Position numbers and translations under genes: made by a program. From Sandaracinaceae bacterium (GTDB lineage: Bacteria; Myxococcota_A; Polyangia; Polyangiales; JADJQN01), in assembly GCA_016712745.1 (NCBI GenBank), contig JADJQN010000006.1, forward strand, positions 62,001 through 126,000: a DNA stretch of 64,000 nucleotides, given 5' to 3'. Shown piece after piece: positions 35,783-46,083 of this stretch; the stretch's first letter is position 1; each line of letters opens with the position of its first letter. The notes under the pieces are model-generated. The model did not search any database and was not told the DNA's origin. It saw nothing but the letters and a program-made list of their open reading frames with translations.

Positions 35783-37615
35783 TTAGCTGCGCGCCGTGCT
35801 CGCGGACACCGCCGCGAGCTCCTGGTGCAAACGAGCGAGAGCGATGGGCTTTGTCAGCCAGCCAACGAACTCAGAATGCTCGGCGGGCTCAGCCGAGCCG
35901 GTCATTGCGATTGTCGGCATCGGGGCTAGAAACTTGGCGACGTCGGAGCCCGAGCCGTCGGGCAGATTCAAATCCGAAAGTACGAAATCGACCCGGCCTT
36001 TGAACTCCTTTGCTTGTGCAACCGTATCCGCGAGCTCGACCTCGTAGCCTTCGGTCTCGATTACGTCCCGGAGCAAGTCGCGCGTATCGACATCGTCTTC
36101 AACGATCAGAATGCGGCGGGGGCTCGCTTTGACGGGTGCCTTATCCTTGGGTGGGGCTGTGCGGGCGGCAGGTGGCGTCGACTCGGATGGTGACGCGGCG
36201 TTTTCGGCCTCGCCAATCGCTTCCAGCTTGCGGTAGAGGGTACGACGGTCACGTCCGAGCACGCGGGCCGCCTTAGACTTGTTGCCGCGCACGAGGCGAA
36301 GAACGTGCTCGACGTAGCGACGCTCGAGCTCGTCGAGGGTGACCAACTCCGCCGCCGTTGCCGGAAGCAAGAAGCTGGCACCGCGACGGAACTGACGCAC
36401 ACGTTCGGGCAAATCATCGATCGAGATCTCGTCGAAGCGCGTGAGGGTCACTGCGCGCTCGATGCAGTTTTCAAGCTCACGGACGTTGCCAGGCCACTCG
36501 TAGGCGAGAAGCTTCTCGGCTGCGCTCGGCGCTAAGCGAGACACATCCTTCTTGAATCGCGCAGCGATTTGCTCGATGAAGTACTGCGCGAGCAAGAGGA
36601 TGTCGCCGCCGCGTTCTTTCAGGGCCGGCACTTCCAAGCCGACGACGTTGATGCGATAGAAGAGGTCCTCGCGGAACTTTCCTTCACGCACCATCGCTTC
36701 AAGGTCACGGTTGGTTGCCGTGATTACACGTGCGTCGAAGGGCTGCTCGGAGCTTCCGCCGACCGGACGAACACGACGCTCTTGCAACGCACGCAACAGC
36801 TTCGCCTGCATGTCGAGAGGAAGTTCACCGATCTCGTCGAGGAAGAGCGTGCCGCCATCCGCGTCGAGGAAAAGACCGCGACGGCTCGCCTTCGCATCCG
36901 TGTACGCGCCCTTCACGACACCGAAGAGCTCGCTTTCAAGCAAGGTGGCTGGCACGGCTGCGCAGTTGATGGCTATGAAGGGGTGGCTCTTGCGAGTGCT
37001 GCTATCGTGCACCGCACGCGCGACGAGCTCTTTGCCGGTACCGCTATCGCCCGAGATCAACACGGTCGCATCGGTTCCCGAAACACGTCCAATCATCTCG
37101 CAGAGATGACGCATGGGAGGGCTCTCGCCGATAAGGCGATCGAAACCGGCCGCTTCCGTCACCTTCGCGCGCAAGCGCTTTACCTCGGAGTGAAGACGGC
37201 GACGCTCGATGGCGCGGGTTAGTGACGCACGAAGCACCAACACGTCGATGGGCTTGGCGATGAAGTCGTAAGCCCCGACGCGCAGCGCTGCGACCGCCGT
37301 GTCGAAGAGCGTGCGACCCGTGATCAGAATCACCGGCAAATCAGATTCGATGGCTAGCGCACGCTCGCAGAACTGCAGGCCGTCCATCTCCTCCATTTGC
37401 AGGTCGGTTACGACGGCATCGAACGTCTGACGGGTCAGCTCTGTGAGCGCCTCGGTCGGACTGGTCGAGGCACGAACCCAGAAGCCCTCCGCGCGCAGGC
37501 CGGAAGCGACCAACTCACAGATCTCCGGATCGTCGTCTACAACGAGAACCGCTCCGCGCGCCCCGTTCTTGCTCTTGTTGATGTCGCTGTCCTGAGTGGA
37601 TGCTGTAGCAGTCAT
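35783..37615 (-). CDS. Sigma-54 activator with receiver domains at both ends
   Basis: This 610-residue regulator has receiver 1 (about 22-135, Asp71), an AAA+ sigma-54 interaction domain (about 158-385; Walker A GDSGTGKE 189-196, Walker B GGTLFLDEIGE), a FIS-type helix-turn-helix (about 441-462, NKSKAARVLGRDRRTLYRKL), a Pro/Ala linker, and receiver 2 (about 501-600, Asp548, Lys589). The sigma-54 contact loop is GAYTDA (236-241) instead of GAFTGA; Tyr is known to be tolerated at that position. A C-terminal second receiver is unusual for NtrC-type proteins. The start MTATAST was chosen over upstream codons of non-coding character. A truncated kinase gene lies upstream. Confidence 0.93.
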   Translation of the reverse strand: MTATASTQDSDINKSKNGARGAVLVVDDDPEICELVASGLRAEGFWVRASTSPTEALTELTRQTFDAVVTDLQMEEMDGLQFCERALAIESDLPVILITGRTLFDTAVAALRVGAYDFIAKPIDVLVLRASLTRAIERRRLHSEVKRLRAKVTEAAGFDRLIGESPPMRHLCEMIGRVSGTDATVLISGDSGTGKELVARAVHDSSTRKSHPFIAINCAAVPATLLESELFGVVKGAYTDAKASRRGLFLDADGGTLFLDEIGELPLDMQAKLLRALQERRVRPVGGSSEQPFDARVITATNRDLEAMVREGKFREDLFYRINVVGLEVPALKERGGDILLLAQYFIEQIAARFKKDVSRLAPSAAEKLLAYEWPGNVRELENCIERAVTLTRFDEISIDDLPERVRQFRRGASFLLPATAAELVTLDELERRYVEHVLRLVRGNKSKAARVLGRDRRTLYRKLEAIGEAENAASPSESTPPAARTAPPKDKAPVKASPRRILIVEDDVDTRDLLRDVIETEGYEVELADTVAQAKEFKGRVDFVLSDLNLPDGSGSDVAKFLAPMPTIAMTGSAEPAEHSEFVGWLTKPIALARLHQELAAVSASTARS

Positions 37616-37786
37616 GCGGGGGCCTAATGCACGAAGCCTGCCGCACAGCTGAATCCTAAATGTGCCGCAAAAACGCACTGCGGCGCGGAAGGCCGCCTCA
37701 CCTAACCGGCTCCTTTTGCAGCACATGCGACATTTTGCCGCATACGTTTACGCCACAGCCGCCGCCCGGGCTGGGCCAACAGCCGG

Positions 37787-38131
37787 CTATGCCGGGCGGA
37801 CCGAGCTGCGCTTCACATCCGAAACTCGGGGCAGCGACACGCAGAAAGTCGTCCCTGCGTCGACGGTGGAATCGACGTCGACCGTCCCGCCGTGAGCGAA
37901 AACAATTTGCTGAACGATGTAGAGGCCGAGACCAAGCCCCTCCGTGCGGCTACGCATTCGATTCTGAGCAGAATGGAACGGTTCAAATAGCCGGGAGAGG
38001 AACTCAGCGGGCACGTGCCCCGCGTTGTGAACGCGGAGGACCACGTCGCTTTGCTTGCCGCTGAGCGAGACGGTAATGGGCGTCCCGGCTGTGCCGTACG
38101 GACACGCGCGCGAACAAACGGAATTGCACAA
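37787..38131 (-). pseudogene. Truncated histidine kinase, ATPase domain only
   Basis: Only the ATP-binding end of a sensor kinase is left. CPYGTAGTPITVSLSG follows a damaged N box (NSVCSRA where NLxxNA is expected). Then come VHNAGHVPAEFLSRLFEPF, a GLGLGLYIVQQIVFAHGG G2 box and TTFCVSLPR. No phosphoacceptor His, membrane segment or good start is present; the only start is a TTG, and a stop lies about 11 codons before it. It is probably the relic of the kinase that once worked with the adjacent double-receiver activator. A small stand-alone ATPase module is possible but less likely. Confidence 0.65.
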
Positions 38132-38169
38132 AATGTTCCGGGTTGCCCATGTGCATTTTTGCTACAGGC

Positions 38170-39243
38170 CTACGGTTGACTAAGGAAGCGACGAAGAACT
38201 TCGAAGCCCACGGCGAGCTGAGGGAGCTCCGTGTACTCGTTGCGCTGATGCGCTTGCGCCTGAGTTCCTGGACCAAAATTCACGGCCGGGACACCGATCT
38301 GATCGAAACGTGCGACGTCGGTCCAGGCTTGCTTTGTTTCGACCGATTGAACGCCGGCTGCGATCAGGCGTCGTACCAAGGGATGATTGGCGTAGGGGCG
38401 CCCTGCCGGTGATAGGTCGTGCGCGTCCACTTCCGCCCGGTCAGCGACAAAGGCGCGCAGCTCATCGACGGCTTGCTCGGGCGTACGCCCCGGCGCGAAA
38501 CGAAAATTCACGTTGAGCTCGAAGCGGTCCGGCACGATGTTCCTGCCGCGCCCGCCATTCGCTGTGGTTGGAACGATGACCTCGCGGTAGAGATGCCCAT
38601 CAAGGTCGACGTCGCGCGGGGCGCGCGCCCCTACGTCCGTGAGGAATGACGCGGCTTTGACGATAGCATTCTCGCCTTGCCACGGACGCGCGCTATGCGA
38701 GGTGCGTCCCGTGAACGCCACAGTTGCATGCACCGACCCCATGCAGCCAAGCTGCAGTTTGTTGTCGCTCGGCTCAAGACAAATCGCGAGCTCTTGCTCG
38801 TGTAGCTCGGGCAGCTCGACCAGCAGCGGACCGAGCGCGTTCTCCGCGAACGGCCCCTCTTCGCTCGCGTAGAATACCAAGGTCAAATCGACGGGCGCGG
38901 TCTCCCGAACTAGCCGCTCGCCTAGCTCGATCATGACTGCCAAGCCCGACTTCATGTCAGACGCTCCGGCACCAAAGAGGCGATCGCCTTCGATGCGGGG
39001 CGGGCCGTCATGAGCGGTGCGCACGGTGTCCGTATGGCCCGCAAATGCGATTCGTGGGGCGCCCGTGCCGCGACGGATTCGTGCCACGACGTTCCGCCCA
39101 TGCCGCGACACCGACGCCGGGCCCAACGTGCGAGTCAGCCGCGCTTCGATGAAATCGGCGATCAGCTTTTCCTCGCCTGTCGGGCTGTGAATACGCGTTA
39201 AGTCCAATAGGGTCTGAGCGAGCGCCGAGGCAAGCTCGCTCAT
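38170..39243 (-). CDS. dapE: Succinyl-diaminopimelate desuccinylase
   Basis: This M20 metallopeptidase-family enzyme removes succinate from N-succinyl-LL-DAP on the way to lysine and peptidoglycan. Metal-site motifs are visible: GHTDTV (His70, Asp72), GASDMKSG (Asp96) and YASEEGPF (Glu128/129). The 357 residues are a usual length. Its ATG overlaps the stop of dapD by four bases (ATGA), so the pair is translationally coupled. Confidence 0.93.
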   Translation of the reverse strand: MSELASALAQTLLDLTRIHSPTGEEKLIADFIEARLTRTLGPASVSRHGRNVVARIRRGTGAPRIAFAGHTDTVRTAHDGPPRIEGDRLFGAGASDMKSGLAVMIELGERLVRETAPVDLTLVFYASEEGPFAENALGPLLVELPELHEQELAICLEPSDNKLQLGCMGSVHATVAFTGRTSHSARPWQGENAIVKAASFLTDVGARAPRDVDLDGHLYREVIVPTTANGGRGRNIVPDRFELNVNFRFAPGRTPEQAVDELRAFVADRAEVDAHDLSPAGRPYANHPLVRRLIAAGVQSVETKQAWTDVARFDQIGVPAVNFGPGTQAQAHQRNEYTELPQLAVGFEVLRRFLSQP

Positions 39244-40076
39244 ACCGAAACTCCGAAATCGCGCAGCGCCGCATTGAGCGAAACCTTACGGTCGGTGCTC
39301 TCTGTGCGATGGCCGATGATGAGCGCACAGGGAACGCCATACTCGCCCGCCGGAAATTTCTTCGGGCGTGAGCCGGGGATCACAACAGCGCGCGCCGGAA
39401 CGCGGCCGCGATACTCCACCGGCGTTGCGCCCGTGACGTCGATGATTGGAGTCGACGCTGTCAAGACCACATTAGCGCCAAGCACAGCCTCGCGCTCAAC
39501 GCGAACGCCCTCAACTACAACGGCGCGCGATCCCACGAAGCAACCGTCTTCGATGATCACTGGCACCGCGCTCGATGGCTCGAGCACGCCGCCGATTCCA
39601 ACGCCGCCTGCCAAATGAACGTCGCGCCCAATCTGCGCGCATGAACCCACGGTGGCCCACGTGTCGACCATAGTGCCCGCGCCGACGTACGCGCCGATGT
39701 TCACGTAGCCGGGCATCACGATGACGCCGCGCTCGAGATGCGCTCCATACCGCACAGTGCCGGGAGGCACCACACGCACCGCGGCCGCCTGAAAATTCTT
39801 CTTCAGCGGAATCTTGTCGTGGAACTCAAATGGACCGACGTCGATAACTTCCATCTTGCGAATCGCGAAGTACAAGAGAATCGCCTGCTTGACCCATACG
39901 TGCGTCGTCCACGTGTTGTCGGAACCGTTGTAGGTCGCGACTCGGAGCTCGCCGCGATCAAGCGCGTCGACCGTTTTGGTAACAGCCTCACTGAAATCCG
40001 TGTGCGCCAAGAGTGCGCGGTCGTCGAACGCCGCCTCGACGCGGTCTTTCCACAGAGCGACGTTCGTCGTGTTCAT
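39240..40076 (-). CDS. dapD: Tetrahydrodipicolinate N-succinyltransferase
   Basis: This enzyme transfers succinate from succinyl-CoA to tetrahydrodipicolinate, the step before the aminotransferase and dapE. It has 278 residues, with the left-handed beta-helix hexapeptide region VMPGYVNIGAYVGAGTMVDTWATVGSCAQIG and the conserved GVGIGGVLEP. It forms an operon with dapE. Its succinyl-CoA substrate connects it to the sucCD enzymes encoded about 4 kb away. Confidence 0.96.
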   Translation of the reverse strand: MNTTNVALWKDRVEAAFDDRALLAHTDFSEAVTKTVDALDRGELRVATYNGSDNTWTTHVWVKQAILLYFAIRKMEVIDVGPFEFHDKIPLKKNFQAAAVRVVPPGTVRYGAHLERGVIVMPGYVNIGAYVGAGTMVDTWATVGSCAQIGRDVHLAGGVGIGGVLEPSSAVPVIIEDGCFVGSRAVVVEGVRVEREAVLGANVVLTASTPIIDVTGATPVEYRGRVPARAVVIPGSRPKKFPAGEYGVPCALIIGHRTESTDRKVSLNAALRDFGVSV

Positions 40077-40108
40077 TGGCGATTTCTAGCAGTGGAAGGC
40101 CCCGGGGC

Positions 40109-42145
40109 TCAACCGTCACTGCGTGCACGCCCTGGACTTGGCTCAAAGCTCGATATGTCGAGATGGCGAAAAAGGAAGTCGTGCAGCGCCACAATGCCAA
40201 GAACCGGCCCTTCTGTGGGCATCCGACATGTCAGCGCGGTCAAGCCGTCCGTTTCACAGAGGATGCCGCGGGCGGTCATGAAGTCGTGCATCTCGTTGGT
40301 GCGTTCCGCCGTCTCAGGACTAATCCGGAATGTCGGAGGTGGAAAGACCTGAGGCGTAAGCGTCGAAAGGGGGGCCAAGAAGTAGCGCTCGACGTCGTCC
40401 CAAGCCAACGAACGCGCGTTGCTCGAGACCGCAGTAATCGTAGCGAGGTCGTCCGCATCGAGAGTTGCGCGAACGACGAGACGTGCCCGCATCGCCGCAT
40501 CGTCAGCTGCGTAAAACGAAAGCTCGAACGCACCGTCGGCCGCCACTTGGCGCAGCGCTTCCCCCGCGACAAGGTGTTGCGTCACTGCCTGCGGACCGGC
40601 GACTGCCGGGGCTTGTATCCATGCGACACCGCGGGACGCGTCGTCACCGAGCACGTGGGCGTACGCGGTTCCCATGCCGATCGAGTAGAGCCCGCGCGCT
40701 CCCGTGTGCCCCGCGAAACGAATTAGATACTGAGTTGTCGATCCGCTCGCTCGCTGCAGGATTGCCGCCAAGACAGCTGGCAGAGCGGCCACTGGTCCTC
40801 GGATTGCCGTGGCAAGGGGGCTGACGCGCGTTGTGGCCCGCGAGCGCTGTACAAAAAACTCAGCGAGCGTTGCCCGCTCGTAACTCGGATAAGCCTGCAC
40901 GTCGTCTTCGAGATTTGCGCGCAGCATTGCCGCTAGCGCCGGCGCGTCGCGACGCGACACCAAATGATCGTCAACAAGCCGTTGGGCAAAGCCTGGGGAA
41001 TCAATGCGCACAGCCGCGGCACGCGCGTGCTCTCGGTAGAGGCCCGCTGCGGGCGCGCCCGCAGGAAAAAGGCGATCAACCAGGGCGACCACCTCGCCGA
41101 AACGCTGTTCACGCAGGTACTCCTCGACAAGCCCTGACACAGCCTGCTCGTCACTTGGAACCACACTCACACGCCTCTCCAAGAGGCGTACGCGTTCGGC
41201 CAGTAGCCCCTCGTGATCGGCACCCCGAAGCGCGAGCTGCTCGTAGAAGGCGCTGTCGTTGCTCACGTCGACCTCGTCCACCGGAACGAGCACGCTGGCT
41301 GACTCGTGCTCCCGTGCCAGTGCTGCCCGCGCGCGCGCCTGGTCCTCGAGTTCGAGCTGCAAATCATCCCAACGGCGTTGGCCAATCAACACTGGCCGTC
41401 CATCGCGCAACTCGATGCGCGTCCAGGTCGGTCCGCCCAAATGGCCGATGGACGGTGCGCGGCCGGCGCTCAATGATGCCACTTCCAAACCGGGTGGGAG
41501 CTCCGTCTGAATCTCCACTCCGCTGGGTGTCGCGTGCAGGACTATCTTTGCAATCTGGTCGCTCATCCCCCACGCATTCGCCGCGACCTCGAATGCCGCC
41601 GGCGCGGACTCAAGCAGCGCAGCGCAATCTGTGTTAGTGCCGCGATTGTTCGTATTCCAAAAACCGCTGACGATGCGCAGTGTATGCTCGTCGACGAAAG
41701 AGACGACGCCGGTCGACGCTACGCATTCTGCGTCGTGACAAAGTGAGTCGGGCTCGTCTGCGAAAGCGACGCGTTCTATGCGCTGCGCGTGGAGCACGCG
41801 ACGCGCCTCCTCGCGCGTGACGTCGAAGCGCATCAGGGTGATCGAGCCGCCGGCGCGGTAGAGAGGTGTTTGCCGCCGTTGCGCCACCGCACGAACGGAG
41901 AGAGCGGGCAGCCAAGCGAGCGCGGTCACGGACGACAACGGGGTCACCTGGGCTGTGTGGGCGCGGTCCACGAGACTGGGTCGAGCGGCGGCGCACGTCA
42001 TGGCGCCACGCGGCAGGAGCGCTGCGAGTTCGACGGCTTCATCCCCAGCCGGTCGTTGCGGCACTGCGCGCGTTGACGCGGGCGCGTGCCCACACGCACA
42101 AATCGCGACAAGCGATGCTACCGACGCCGCAAATGCCCTGCTCAT
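40109..42145 (-). CDS. Large lipoprotein of unknown function
   Basis: This 678-residue protein has a lipoprotein signal (RAFAASVASLVAICAC, Cys16 or Cys18). The first 270 residues are mainly beta. The region 290-420 is helical with repeat-like character (LLAERVRLLERRVSVVPSDEQAVSGLVEEYLREQRFGEVVALVDRLF) that may be TPR-like. The remainder is mixed. Four Cys lie near 130-180 and in the last 60 residues. No family was recognised. The gene has its own intergenic gap before dapD. Confidence 0.75.
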   Translation of the reverse strand: MSRAFAASVASLVAICACGHAPASTRAVPQRPAGDEAVELAALLPRGAMTCAAARPSLVDRAHTAQVTPLSSVTALAWLPALSVRAVAQRRQTPLYRAGGSITLMRFDVTREEARRVLHAQRIERVAFADEPDSLCHDAECVASTGVVSFVDEHTLRIVSGFWNTNNRGTNTDCAALLESAPAAFEVAANAWGMSDQIAKIVLHATPSGVEIQTELPPGLEVASLSAGRAPSIGHLGGPTWTRIELRDGRPVLIGQRRWDDLQLELEDQARARAALAREHESASVLVPVDEVDVSNDSAFYEQLALRGADHEGLLAERVRLLERRVSVVPSDEQAVSGLVEEYLREQRFGEVVALVDRLFPAGAPAAGLYREHARAAAVRIDSPGFAQRLVDDHLVSRRDAPALAAMLRANLEDDVQAYPSYERATLAEFFVQRSRATTRVSPLATAIRGPVAALPAVLAAILQRASGSTTQYLIRFAGHTGARGLYSIGMGTAYAHVLGDDASRGVAWIQAPAVAGPQAVTQHLVAGEALRQVAADGAFELSFYAADDAAMRARLVVRATLDADDLATITAVSSNARSLAWDDVERYFLAPLSTLTPQVFPPPTFRISPETAERTNEMHDFMTARGILCETDGLTALTCRMPTEGPVLGIVALHDFLFRHLDISSFEPSPGRARSDG

Positions 42146-42263
42146 AGACCAAGTCTAGGCCGTTTAGTCACTCGGGCCCAGCCAACGCCAGGGCCGACAC
42201 GTCCGAAAATCTATCCTCAACGAAAGCGATCTGACTATCATCGCCGCCGAGGCCAAAGCGACT

Positions 42264-43325
42264 ATGACTACAATTCTGCGCTCAACAAGGTTTGCACTTT
42301 CGTTCGCTCTCTCTCTCGCGGTCGTGGGCTGCGGGGACAACGAAGTCACCACGCCCCCTGCTCCCGGCGCACCCGCTGCGCCGGGTACCCCCGCGGCGCC
42401 CGCAACGCCCGGCGCTGCTGTGGCGATGCCACCCAAAGCGACGCCCGCTGTCGGCTCCAACGTTTTCAACGTGAATGGGCAGCCGAACTTCCAGGAGAAA
42501 CTGATCTCGATCGGCTTCACGCCTGACCCGACCGTCATCCCGGTTGTGTCGGGCGGCAACCTCGAAGTGTCGACCGCGCACATTCCAGGTACGGGCTGCC
42601 GCGGCTGGGTCACGGCGCGCCCCGACGTCAACGTGCGCCTCACGACAGTGATCCCCTTCTTGCGTATCTTCAACACAGCACGCGGCGGCGAGGACACGAC
42701 GCTCATCATCAACAAACCGGATGGCAGCTGGGTGTGCGCAGACGACGTGTATGGCACGAACCCCTGAATCGACATCACGACTGCGCCGCCCGGTTTGTAC
42801 AACGTTTGGATCGGCAGCTATAACAGCGGCGATCAAGCGCAGGGACAGCTCACCGTCACGACGTCCAATACGCTCACCGCAGTCGCGGGTTCAGGCGGCG
42901 CGCCGCTGAACCCCGCGGGCAATCCCAACTTCGGAGCCCGCTCGCTCGCAGCCGGATTCGGCGCGGTCACCATCGACGTCACGTCGGGCGGCAACATCGA
43001 GGCGCGCAATTCATCTGCGGGAAGCGCCTGCCGTGGCTACATCACGGCTCAACCGGATGTGAACGTAACGCTGACCACGCCCGTTCCGAGCGCACGCATC
43101 TTCATCGACAACGCCCGTGACAATGCCGATACGACGCTGGTGATTCAGACGCCCGATGGCTCATACCACTGCGACGACGACACCAATGGCAACTCGCCGC
43201 AGGTTGACCTCTCGCAAGCAACCGCGGGCGCCTACCACATTTGGGTAGGCAGCTATCAGAGCGGCGTGCAGGCGCATGCGCGCTTGAACATCACGTCGGG
43301 CGCCGCAGGCGCCGGCGGCAAGTAA
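42264..43325 (+). pseudogene. Two-repeat lipoprotein interrupted by an in-frame TGA
   Basis: A lipoprotein signal (RSTRFALSFALSLAVVGC, Cys23), a Pro/Ala/Thr linker and two homologous domains of about 130 residues share one frame. Matching landmarks are GGNLEVS / CRGWVTARPDVNVRLTT / DTTLIINKPDGSWVCADD / YNVWIGSYNSG in the first, and GGNIEAR / CRGYITAQPDVNVTLTT / DTTLVIQTPDGSYHCDDD / YHIWVGSYQSG in the second. A TGA at 42765-42767 falls inside the first domain, at a position held by Gln in the second domain; the frame continues unbroken after it. This could be a recent nonsense mutation, a sequence error or readthrough. The function is unknown; the domain resembles PPC-like secreted beta domains. 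Confidence 0.75.
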
Positions 43326-43421
43326 CCACCAACCGCGACAAACCCGGGGGCCACGCGAGCACTGCTGGCGTGGCTCTTCGCATTTAACCGGCGTGCAGGC
43401 GAGGAGGCCTGAGCAGAAATG

Positions 43422-43462
43422 AAAAACCCCGGTGATGCCAACGCATCCCGGGGTTTCTTTTT
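43422..43462. terminator. Bidirectional intrinsic terminator
   Basis: A hairpin pairs AAACCCCGG (43424-43432) with CCGGGGTTT (43448-43456), and is extended inside by GATGC/GCATC around a CAAC loop. A T-rich run follows on the plus strand, and an A-run before it gives a T-run on the minus strand. It lies between the convergent ends of the two-repeat lipoprotein gene and ndk, and should stop both. Confidence 0.9.
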
Positions 43463-43478
43463 GAGCGAAGCTTTCAGT

Positions 43479-43898
43479 TCAGAAAACTTCGTGGCCGGGG
43501 AAGAAGTACGCGATTTCGTTCTTGGCAGTTTCTGCCGCGTCCGAACCGTGCACTGCGTTCTCGCCGACGTTCGCGCCGTGAGCCTTGCGGATGGTGTTCT
43601 CTGCAGCCTTCGCCGGATCGGTGGCGCCCATGAGGTCGCGGTACTTTTGAATCGCGTTGTCGCCTTCGAGCGCCATCACGACAACCGGTCCACGCGTCAT
43701 GAATTCCACGAGCTCGCCGAAGAACGGGCGCGCCTTGTGGACAGCGTAGAAGCCTTCCGCGACCGGACGTGAGAGATGCACCATGCGCATCGCCTTCACA
43801 ACCAGGCCGGCGTCTTCGATCATCTTTACGATCGCGCCGATGCGATGCTTTTCCACTGCGTCGGGTTTGACAATCGACAACGTACGTTCGGTAGCCAT
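43479..43898 (-). CDS. ndk: Nucleoside diphosphate kinase
   Basis: This enzyme balances nucleoside triphosphate pools by phosphate transfer through a His. The 139 residues include the start ERTLSIVKPDAV, RPFFGELVEFMTRGPV and the active-site motif NAVHGSDA, where the His becomes phosphorylated. An AGGAAGAAGG ribosome site precedes the ATG. It follows sucD by about 35 bases, so it is likely in the sucC-sucD-ndk operon. Confidence 0.97.
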   Translation of the reverse strand: MATERTLSIVKPDAVEKHRIGAIVKMIEDAGLVVKAMRMVHLSRPVAEGFYAVHKARPFFGELVEFMTRGPVVVMALEGDNAIQKYRDLMGATDPAKAAENTIRKAHGANVGENAVHGSDAAETAKNEIAYFFPGHEVF

Positions 43899-43933
43899 TC
43901 TTTTCCTTCTTCCTAAAACAATTCTTAGTTTCG

Positions 43934-44809
43934 TTACTTCAACATGCTCTTGAGCGTGGTGCCCATGTCGGACGGCGTTGCCGCCATCTTCACGCCGGCG
44001 GCCTGCATCGCGGCAATCTTCGCCGCGGCGGTTCCCTTACCACCGGAGATGATCGCGCCTGCGTGACCCATGCGCTTGCCGGGCGGTGCTGACGTTCCGG
44101 CGATGAAGCCGGCAACCGGCTTCTTGAAATGCGCCTTGATGTATTCAGCTGCGCGCTCTTCTGCGCCGCCGCCGATTTCACCGATCATGATGACGCCTTC
44201 GGTCTTCGGGTCTTCATTGAAGAGCTTCAAGACGTCGACGAAGTCGGTGCCGTTCACGGGGTCGCCGCCGATGCCTACGCAGGTGCTTTGGCCGATGCCG
44301 AGCGCTGTTAGTTGACCGACTGCTTCGTAAGTGAGTGTGCCCGAGCGCGATACGACGCCGATGGGACCTTCTTTGTGGATGTGGCCAGGCATGATGCCGA
44401 TTTTGCAAGCGCCCGGCGTGATCACGCCGGGACAGTTCGGGCCGACGAGGCGCGACTTGGTCTGCGAGTCGAGCACGCGGCGCACCTTGATCATGTCGGT
44501 GACCGGGATGCCTTCAGTGATGCAGATGATGAGCTCGATGCCAGCGTCGATTGCTTCAAGAATCGAATCAGCGGCGAAGGGAGGCGGAACGAAAATGCAC
44601 GATGCATTCGCTCCTGATTCCTTCACGGCAGTTTCGACGGTATTGAAAATCGGAACTTTGCCTTCGAACTTCTCGCCGCCCTTGCCGGGCGTTACGCCAG
44701 CGACGACGTTCGTTCCGTACTCCATGCATTGCTTCGCATGAAAGCTTCCGGCCGAGCCGGTGATGCCCTGAAAGAGAACCTTGGTTTGTTTACCAACGAG
44801 GATGGCCAT
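43934..44809 (-). CDS. sucD: Succinyl-CoA synthetase alpha subunit
   Basis: This is the alpha subunit of the TCA enzyme that converts succinyl-CoA to succinate with nucleotide phosphorylation. The 291 residues have the CoA-binding start TKVLFQGITGSAGSFHAKQ, PNCPGVITPG, and the phospho-His region near GFIAGTSAPPGKRMGHAGAI. It lies three bases after sucC. Confidence 0.97.
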   Translation of the reverse strand: MAILVGKQTKVLFQGITGSAGSFHAKQCMEYGTNVVAGVTPGKGGEKFEGKVPIFNTVETAVKESGANASCIFVPPPFAADSILEAIDAGIELIICITEGIPVTDMIKVRRVLDSQTKSRLVGPNCPGVITPGACKIGIMPGHIHKEGPIGVVSRSGTLTYEAVGQLTALGIGQSTCVGIGGDPVNGTDFVDVLKLFNEDPKTEGVIMIGEIGGGAEERAAEYIKAHFKKPVAGFIAGTSAPPGKRMGHAGAIISGGKGTAAAKIAAMQAAGVKMAATPSDMGTTLKSMLK

Positions 44810-44812
44810 CGC

Positions 44813-45994
<1,182 letters not shown>

Positions 45995-46018
45995 TGCACG
46001 CTCCGAGAGATTGGGGGC

Positions 46019-46064
46019 GGCTTATATCACAGACCGAGTTTCAAAGTGGAACCCTGTGATATTT
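46019..46064. promoter_or_regulatory. Divergent control region of sucC and the 46084 gene
   Basis: On the minus strand GTGATATAAGCC (46019-46030) lies 25 bases before sucC. It contains an extended -10-like TGATATAAG and is identical to a motif upstream of icd (57394-57405). An inverted copy of its core, CTGTGATAT (46054-46062), faces the plus-strand gene, so ATATCACAG/CTGTGATAT forms a nine-base inverted repeat. Either two divergent promoters or a dimeric regulator site is possible. Confidence 0.5.
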
Positions 46065-46083
46065 CGGCTAATCTTGCCCTCCA

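Noticed and set aside
37616..37786. Sigma-54 promoter before the double-receiver activator
   Set aside because: A GG and a GC pair occur near a T-rich stretch, but their spacing is 10 rather than 12 bases.
42765..42767. TGA read as selenocysteine
   Set aside because: The equivalent residue in the sister repeat is Gln, no redox motif surrounds it, and no hairpin of SECIS type is evident just after the codon.
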